Source of the DNA: a virus | Direction: 5' to 3' (one strand) | Virus record (IMG/VR): IMGVR_UViG_3300004369_000667 | Coordinates: 1 to 36,839 of that record | Length of the DNA stretch: 36,839 nt | Part shown: piece after piece, positions 31,792-36,839 of the stretch | Position numbering within the stretch: the stretch's first letter is position 1 | How the letters are laid out: the number at the start of each line of letters is the position of its first letter | Position numbers and translations under genes: made by a program | The notes under the pieces: generated by a model | The model's input: the letters and a program-made list of their open reading frames with translations, nothing else | Databases searched by the model: none | What the model was told of the DNA's origin: nothing

Positions 31792-34438
31792 CTGTTGTTT
31801 GGTCAAATGTATCAACAGTACTATCAAATAGTATATTTTCTCCACTAAATGATTCTTCTTCTGGGAATGTTATATCTGCTGGAAAAGTAAAATTAGTCTT
31901 TAATTGTCTACCAATATTACTATCATCACCAGATATCATTGTAAATAATGCTGTCGCACCATCTAAACTTGTTTTGGTTCCTGTGACTAATAACTCATTT
32001 AATCTTTCAATGGTGACACCACTCGTACCATTAATACCAGGTGTTGTTTCGTCAAATGTATTATCAATATCATCAAATCTTCGAATAGTATTACTCCATA
32101 ACCTTTCGCCAGCTGATCTGTTGGCAGTGACACCATATGCGGTAAAGATCCATTTGTTTATTGAGTTGAATCTAGGACCAACATATGCAAATCCTTGAGC
32201 TACGTTAATGTTATCTGAAACTGTAGTACCCAAAAATGTTTTTCTTAATCTTAAATTTAATGTGATATTTACAGGCGCTCTTAGTAAAGTTACCTCTCTA
32301 GTACCATCAGGATTTGGTTGAAGTGGATTTGTAGATAGGATTGTTCCATCATCGACTGTTCCTGTTTTTCTACCAAATTTAGTTTCAAATATTAATTTCA
32401 ACATTGAAACAAATGGTTCGCCAACCGTACCTGTGTTGAAACCTTCAGCTATTTTAATTTTTAAATCTAATCTAGACCTTAAGTCAACTTGACCAGTAAA
32501 ATAAAAACCTGAAGTGTGCATTGTTTTTTTAAATGCGTCTCTCCATAAATTAATAGAGTTACTTACTTTTAATACGTAAGAAAAATCTTGATAGTATAAA
32601 CTATCTTGTATTTTCATTGTAGTTTCAGAAATATGTCCTTTTTCATTTAAAAATCTACCATCTGTATCTACAACAGAGTTAACGGTTACTGTTGCTGAAG
32701 CTAAATCTTTTTTTATAACTGTTGCACTACCTGTTGGGGAAGATACTTCTTCATTTATAGCAAATGTTCCTGAAACTTCTTTTAATTTTAAAATTTTTGT
32801 ATTTGGATTCCACGATGTAACTACTCCTGTTGCATTTGAATTATCGCCAGTTACCTGTTCGTTATTAGTAAAAGAACCTGTAACACCCATAACAAATAAG
32901 TTATTTACAAATTGTAAAGTTGGTGGACTAGGACTATCTTCATAATTAATACCTAAATTTGATGTTGATATTCCTAAAAGTTTTCCTATATCTGTACCAT
33001 ACGCAAGCACACTTGCACCTGTACCTGTTGCAGATGTTACCGAAACTGTTGGTAAAGATTTATATCCTATACCACCATTTGTCAAGTATATGTCTGTAAT
33101 ATCTCCATCACCCGATTCAAGAACAACTTTATCTCCCGTCAAATGATCGCCAGCCGATGTTTGACTTTCTAATACTACATGCTCTTCATTTTCATCAACA
33201 ATTGCACCATTAACAACTGTAACCAAACCAATCGCATTAATACCAAATGTATTTGCATTATTAAAACTTAAAGTATCTCCTATTACATAACCTGTTCCAG
33301 GATTGTCTATAAATATTTGTGTTATCTCACCAGAACCAACATCACTAATTTGCATAGAAGCATCTTCGCCACCACCTACAATTTTTATAACATCATCTGT
33401 AGTGTAAAGATTACCATCGTTAGTAATTGTTTTTGTTCCTACTACACCTGTAATAGTAGCTGTGATAAAATAATCTGATTGATCGTTTTCTGTACCCTCT
33501 ATAGTTTCATCTACGACAAAACTACCAACAACACTATTTTTGTTTACAGTAAGTTCGGTAACTTCATAACCACTAACATAAAATTTATCAACACTTTCAA
33601 CCATTGCCGTTGCATTTGATGTTCTTCCTTCTATTTGTCTACCTACTAAACTTGAAGTATTTCCTTGCACAGAAAATACTCTTAAAACTGTTTGTGTATT
33701 CCATTTACCATCTGATACTTTTAATAGTTGTTCTCTAGGATAAAATGTTTCTGATTGGTCGTTAAAAAGTATTCTAAAAAATAATTCGTGACCTTTTTGT
33801 GTGCCTTTTATTTTATATAATGATCTAATGTTTTTAATTAGATTTCTTTTGTTTAATCCTGTCGCTAAATTTTCTGGTATAGTTTTGAAAAATTCATTTC
33901 TAAAATTACGTAAAAAATTTGAAATAACTTTATCAGGATCTCTAAAATTTGTTAATTGTTGAATAGTTTGAACAGGATTAGGTCTATACGTATTAATAAC
34001 TGCCGAAGCATTAGAAGTTTCTCCTAAAATAGTTTCTCCTTCTACAAATTTATCTTGTGCTGTTATGAATAATCTATTTGAATCTAAATCTTCCGCTAAT
34101 ATAATAGCAGTTGCTTTAGAAGTTTGTCCTGTAATAGTTTCTCTATACGTAAATTTACCATAAGTACTATTTTCTAATATTAACTTATCACCAATATCTA
34201 ATTGAGTATTTTCAGCACCAAGTGACCCACCATCTAATATTAAATTGTTTTGTACATCTGTTTCATTTTCTAATTTAATTCCGTCTGTATTTTCAATAGA
34301 AGTTACACCTAATTCGGCGGCTTCCATAAATTGGTAGTAAGTTTTTAAAAATTCTACAAATTTTGGGTGATCATCAACAACAAAATTTGGTAATTGTGTT
34401 GATATTAAATTGGATATTTTATTATCGAATTTAGACAT
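31787..34438 (-). CDS. 7: Baseplate wedge protein, gp7-like
   Basis: An 883-residue protein. LPNFVVDDHPKFVEFLKTYY (17-36) parallels the T4 gp7 segment with DSNFEAFCEAYIQYL. Residues about 166-235 (PDKVISNFLRNFRNEFFKTI; RNLIKNIRSLYKIKGTQKGH; FFRILFNDQSETFYPRE) parallel the T4 gp7 C-terminal third, including the SKGIEASYKFLFKVLYNEE stretch. T4 gp7 is 1032 residues; the first half of T4 gp7 seems absent, and this protein instead has beta-rich repeats (five GExI-type modules and GTGY/GIGY repeats). Its place between gp6 and gp8 matches T4. The call rests on remembered alignment plus synteny. Confidence 0.74.
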   Translation of the reverse strand: MSKFDNKISNLISTQLPNFVVDDHPKFVEFLKTYYQFMEAAELGVTSIENTDGIKLENETDVQNNLILDGGSLGAENTQLDIGDKLILENSTYGKFTYRETITGQTSKATAIILAEDLDSNRLFITAQDKFVEGETILGETSNASAVINTYRPNPVQTIQQLTNFRDPDKVISNFLRNFRNEFFKTIPENLATGLNKRNLIKNIRSLYKIKGTQKGHELFFRILFNDQSETFYPREQLLKVSDGKWNTQTVLRVFSVQGNTSSLVGRQIEGRTSNATAMVESVDKFYVSGYEVTELTVNKNSVVGSFVVDETIEGTENDQSDYFITATITGVVGTKTITNDGNLYTTDDVIKIVGGGEDASMQISDVGSGEITQIFIDNPGTGYVIGDTLSFNNANTFGINAIGLVTVVNGAIVDENEEHVVLESQTSAGDHLTGDKVVLESGDGDITDIYLTNGGIGYKSLPTVSVTSATGTGASVLAYGTDIGKLLGISTSNLGINYEDSPSPPTLQFVNNLFVMGVTGSFTNNEQVTGDNSNATGVVTSWNPNTKILKLKEVSGTFAINEEVSSPTGSATVIKKDLASATVTVNSVVDTDGRFLNEKGHISETTMKIQDSLYYQDFSYVLKVSNSINLWRDAFKKTMHTSGFYFTGQVDLRSRLDLKIKIAEGFNTGTVGEPFVSMLKLIFETKFGRKTGTVDDGTILSTNPLQPNPDGTREVTLLRAPVNITLNLRLRKTFLGTTVSDNINVAQGFAYVGPRFNSINKWIFTAYGVTANRSAGERLWSNTIRRFDDIDNTFDETTPGINGTSGVTIERLNELLVTGTKTSLDGATALFTMISGDDSNIGRQLKTNFTFPADITFPEEESFSGENILFDSTVDTFDQTTV

Positions 34439-34446
34439 TGGTTAAA

Positions 34447-36288
34447 CTAGTAACTTGTTGTTGTATTGTAACCTACACCGGCTTCAGCTGAACCACCAAC
34501 AAATGTATCTTCCTCTACGGTTATATTTGAGTTTGAAACGTCTATTTCTATCACTTGATTTCTAACTGGTACAATATCGTTTGAATTTGGTTTTGCTGTA
34601 ATTTCGATTACGGTAGATGTAGCATTTCTTATATTTGATATTGAAGATATATTTAATGAATTTAAAGTTACCTGACCTGTAGCGTAATTAATAGTGCCTT
34701 GTGTATTATTAACATAAGTTTTAACACCACTTTGTAGATAATATCTTCTAATATTACCGCTACTGTCCTCATCTAAAAACATTTCATTATCACTACCTGA
34801 AACTTTAAATCCAGTTGATGATATTAAAGACATATGACCTATATGTGGATTGTATATTGCATTTCTGAAATATATGTCATATTTTGTTGAAGAATTAATA
34901 GTAGGTGTAAAATTCTTTCTCATATTGATACTTGTTATATTAGATAATATATTTGTATCGACATCATCTATTATACCTGTTAATTTGGAAAATCTGAACA
35001 CACCGTCAAACTTTTGTAAAGTAGTTATATTATAGTTTGTAATAGCATCTATTATTTCAGATTTTAATGTGGCAGCAGACTTGTTAGTACCTTTTTTATC
35101 AAACTTAGCAGTTGATGTTAATACAATTGATGTTACTTCAGGATCTATAATTTCTGGTCTTACAGACGCCACGTTATAAGGTATTAATCCTTTTACAATA
35201 GAATTTTTTGTTGCTTGTGTTAAGGTTGAACCAGAGGCTGCTTTGATAGAAATTTTTACTACACCATAAACAGGCGTTTCATCGTCTTCACCACCCCAAA
35301 CACTAATTGATAATGCATTAGGATATAAAGTTCTAACAATTGATTCATAATCTGTTGTTGTAACTGCTCTATCTTGTGATGTATATTGTAGAGGAGCATT
35401 AAATCTAATAGAATTTTCTGTTTCAGCTTCTGCCCCGCCTTGAGCATTTGATTTAGTAGTTACAGTTACATTAGTAAAACCGCCAACTGTTGAACCTAAT
35501 TGAAAAGTGGAAGCATCGTTAGCCTCTGTTTTATTTGTGACAATATATTCTAAAATAACTATATTACCATCATCTAATTTTTTACCTACAATACCGTCAC
35601 CAAAATATACTTCAAATTTACCACTATCTGTTTCTTGTAAAAAATAAATTTTAGATTCATCATTAATGCCTCTTAAACCTGTTGCTAAAGAATAAGTTGT
35701 TAGTGTAGAATCTGAAACAGAATCTTGTATAGTGACTTTTAATGTAGATGTATCAGCATTTACATTTTGTATTAAAAATTTTTGATCTACATCTGTACTA
35801 TCTACTGTATATCTGAAAGTAGTTAAAGTTCCTTCATATAAATTTACATCTGAAAATCTATAAACACCATTTGAAGGTACAATTGTAATATCTTCGTTAG
35901 TTATAAAGTTATATCCTGTTCCGTCTATTGAAGTTGTAAATGTTGTACCCTTATTCATTAACACACTTGAACCTGAAGCATTGTTAACTAAAATATCCAC
36001 TACACTTACCGGTGCTTTAGCACTTGATGGTGTATAACCAATTGCTTTAGCTAATGCAACTATATTTTTTCTTATATCAGCAGAATCCAAATAAGATTCA
36101 TTTACAAACATATTGGCATTATAACCAAGGTAATGTGTATTGTATGCTAACGTATCTAAAAGAACAGCAAAACCCGATCCTTCAAAATTATAGTCTGAAA
36201 ATTCTGGTTGATTTTGTAAAAATGTTTTTAAGTTTGCTTTGATGTTGTCAAAGTCAAAATCTGATACTACGAGTTTATTACTTGCCAT
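34447..36288 (-). CDS. 6: Baseplate wedge subunit gp6
   Basis: A 613-residue protein whose N-terminus matches T4 gp6: FDNIKANLKTFLQNQPEFSD, then YNFEGSGFAVLLDTLAYNTH (T4 YDFEGSRLNVLCDLLAYNT), ESYLDSADIRKNIVALAK, and IGYTPSSAKAP (T4 NGYLPTSKSA). Later blocks also agree: FLQETDSGKFEVYFGDGIVG, AVTTTDYESIVRTLYPNALS and the IIDDVDTNILSN region. T4 gp6 is 660 residues, so the length is close. gp6 dimers form the inner ring joining baseplate wedges. It starts 1 nt after the gp25 stop codon region and continues into the gp7-like gene with an 8-nt gap, a typical late operon layout. Confidence 0.92.
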   Translation of the reverse strand: MASNKLVVSDFDFDNIKANLKTFLQNQPEFSDYNFEGSGFAVLLDTLAYNTHYLGYNANMFVNESYLDSADIRKNIVALAKAIGYTPSSAKAPVSVVDILVNNASGSSVLMNKGTTFTTSIDGTGYNFITNEDITIVPSNGVYRFSDVNLYEGTLTTFRYTVDSTDVDQKFLIQNVNADTSTLKVTIQDSVSDSTLTTYSLATGLRGINDESKIYFLQETDSGKFEVYFGDGIVGKKLDDGNIVILEYIVTNKTEANDASTFQLGSTVGGFTNVTVTTKSNAQGGAEAETENSIRFNAPLQYTSQDRAVTTTDYESIVRTLYPNALSISVWGGEDDETPVYGVVKISIKAASGSTLTQATKNSIVKGLIPYNVASVRPEIIDPEVTSIVLTSTAKFDKKGTNKSAATLKSEIIDAITNYNITTLQKFDGVFRFSKLTGIIDDVDTNILSNITSINMRKNFTPTINSSTKYDIYFRNAIYNPHIGHMSLISSTGFKVSGSDNEMFLDEDSSGNIRRYYLQSGVKTYVNNTQGTINYATGQVTLNSLNISSISNIRNATSTVIEITAKPNSNDIVPVRNQVIEIDVSNSNITVEEDTFVGGSAEAGVGYNTTTSY

Positions 36289-36289
36289 T

Positions 36290-36715
36290 TTATCTTAATC
36301 TTTCTAAAAATGCTTCTACAGTTACCGGTTCCGATGTGCCAATAACATAAAACATAATTGTTAAATGATAACTATTTTTATCAATTTCCGGTCTTGCCAA
36401 TATTTGAACTAATTTTATTCTTGGTTCAAAATTATTCAAAACTTCAGCAACCTTTCTTTGTAAGTTAAGTGCTGTAAGAGGTGTCATTGGTTCAAATAAC
36501 ATTCTTCTTACATCGCTACCAATTTCTGGATGAAAAGGTCTTTCAAAGTGTGAAGTATTGATTAAATTTCTAACACTTCTTTTAACAGCTTCAGCATCCG
36601 TCAATTTATTAACATCGTTGGTCACAACATTACGACCAAAATTTAAATCTAAATCTTTATAAATTCTATTTGTTCTTTTACTGTTATTTGTATTACTAGC
36701 ATCGTAATTTGGCAT
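36290..36715 (-). CDS. 25: Baseplate wedge subunit gp25 (lysozyme-like fold family)
   Basis: A 141-residue protein of the GPW/gp25 family. Visible features are RIYKDLDLNFGRN near the start, AVKRSVRNLINTSHFERPFH (43-62) continuing into PEIGSDVRRMLFEPM, where the conserved E-x-P-F-x-P-E-x-G motif runs from Glu58 to Gly66, then LQRKVAEVLNNFEPRIKL. T4 gp25 is 132 residues. gp25 binds gp6 and gp53 in the wedge core and primes sheath assembly. The gene is directly upstream of gp6 and follows the PAAR gene. A late promoter box lies 7 nt before the ATG. Confidence 0.92.
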   Translation of the reverse strand: MPNYDASNTNNSKRTNRIYKDLDLNFGRNVVTNDVNKLTDAEAVKRSVRNLINTSHFERPFHPEIGSDVRRMLFEPMTPLTALNLQRKVAEVLNNFEPRIKLVQILARPEIDKNSYHLTIMFYVIGTSEPVTVEAFLERLR

Positions 36716-36722
36716 ATGTGTA

Positions 36723-36730
36723 TATTTATA
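36723..36730 (-). promoter_or_regulatory. T4-type late promoter box
   Basis: The minus strand reads TATAAATA, between the PAAR stop codon and gp25, with ACACAT-type spacing of 7 nt before the ATG at 36715. The leader would be only a base or two if initiation is T4-like. Confidence 0.62.
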
Positions 36731-36732
36731 CG

Positions 36733-36839
36733 TTATCCAACAAAAACATTAGAAGAACCTGAAATCATTGCACCTGAATCTGCACTATCTCCTATTCTTC
36801 CTACAGCAATACTATTTACTCTTACTGTAGAAGAACCAA
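36733..36839 (-). CDS. PAAR-repeat tail-tip protein (C-terminal fragment)
   Basis: The open frame runs in from the right edge and ends at TAA (36733-36735). Its 34 visible residues, GSSTVRVNSIAVGRIGDSAD continuing SGAMISGSSNVFVG, show the PAAR pattern: a GS-S-TV-VN-x-A start, a VGRIGD turn, then a GSSNVFVG end. PAAR proteins cap the membrane-piercing spike of contractile tails. It is 17 nt upstream of gp25, in keeping with marine T4-like baseplate clusters. The N-terminal part is outside the window. Confidence 0.8.
   Translation of the reverse strand, partial: GSSTVRVNSIAVGRIGDSADSGAMISGSSNVFVG

Noticed and set aside
1-36839. tRNA genes, CRISPR arrays, insertion sequences
   Set aside because: No cloverleaf-like GC-rich stretches, regular spacer arrays or transposase genes were seen on either strand.

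Overview
The window is very AT-rich and reads as part of the genome of a marine T4-like myovirus, most like the pelagiphage/cyanophage branch. The anchor is a minus-strand block of T4-type baseplate genes: a PAAR tip protein (cut by the right edge), gp25, gp6, a gp7-like wedge protein and gp8, in the T4 order 25-6-7-8. These assignments come from remembered motifs and alignments, not a database search. The host cannot be read from the sequence; SAR11 or another low-GC marine bacterium is an inference from base composition and protein style.

Layout. (a) 1-4107, minus strand: a collagen-like repeat fibre protein followed by a subtilisin-type (S8) protease with an intact catalytic set. (b) 4223-20885, plus strand: a tightly packed island of about 16.7 kb. 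It holds five or six glycosyltransferase (GT) modules, a GT-methyltransferase fusion, a DegT-type aminotransferase, two paralogous methyltransferase-like proteins, three radical SAM enzymes (two with their SPASM/twitch-like cluster domain on a separate downstream polypeptide), two tandem SGNH-like proteins, a NodU-type carbamoyltransferase and a nitroreductase-like protein. One small minus-strand virion-type gene (7659-8000) interrupts it. (c) 20863-36839, minus strand: a hypothetical protein, an NAD-dependent sugar epimerase, a short virion protein, a small conserved protein, a 2035-residue DUF4815-type tail protein, gp8, a fibre-like protein with YadA-like repeats, gp7-like, gp6, gp25 and PAAR.

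Regulation visible in the sequence. T4-type late promoter boxes (TATAAATA) lie just upstream of several minus-strand genes, often only 5-12 nt before the ATG. The plus-strand island begins behind a near-consensus sigma70 promoter (TTGACA-N17-TATAGT), next to a palindromic double late box that faces both ways. This suggests early or constitutive expression of the island and late expression of the virion genes, with possible late re-activation of the island.

Working hypothesis. The island makes or tailors a decorated sugar (amination, methylation, carbamoylation, radical chemistry) and transfers it. No nucleotidylyltransferase, polymerase or membrane flippase is seen, so the phage probably borrows activated sugars from the host and modifies something reachable in the cytoplasm. 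Candidates are its own Ser/Thr-rich collagen-like fibre or a host surface-glycan precursor.
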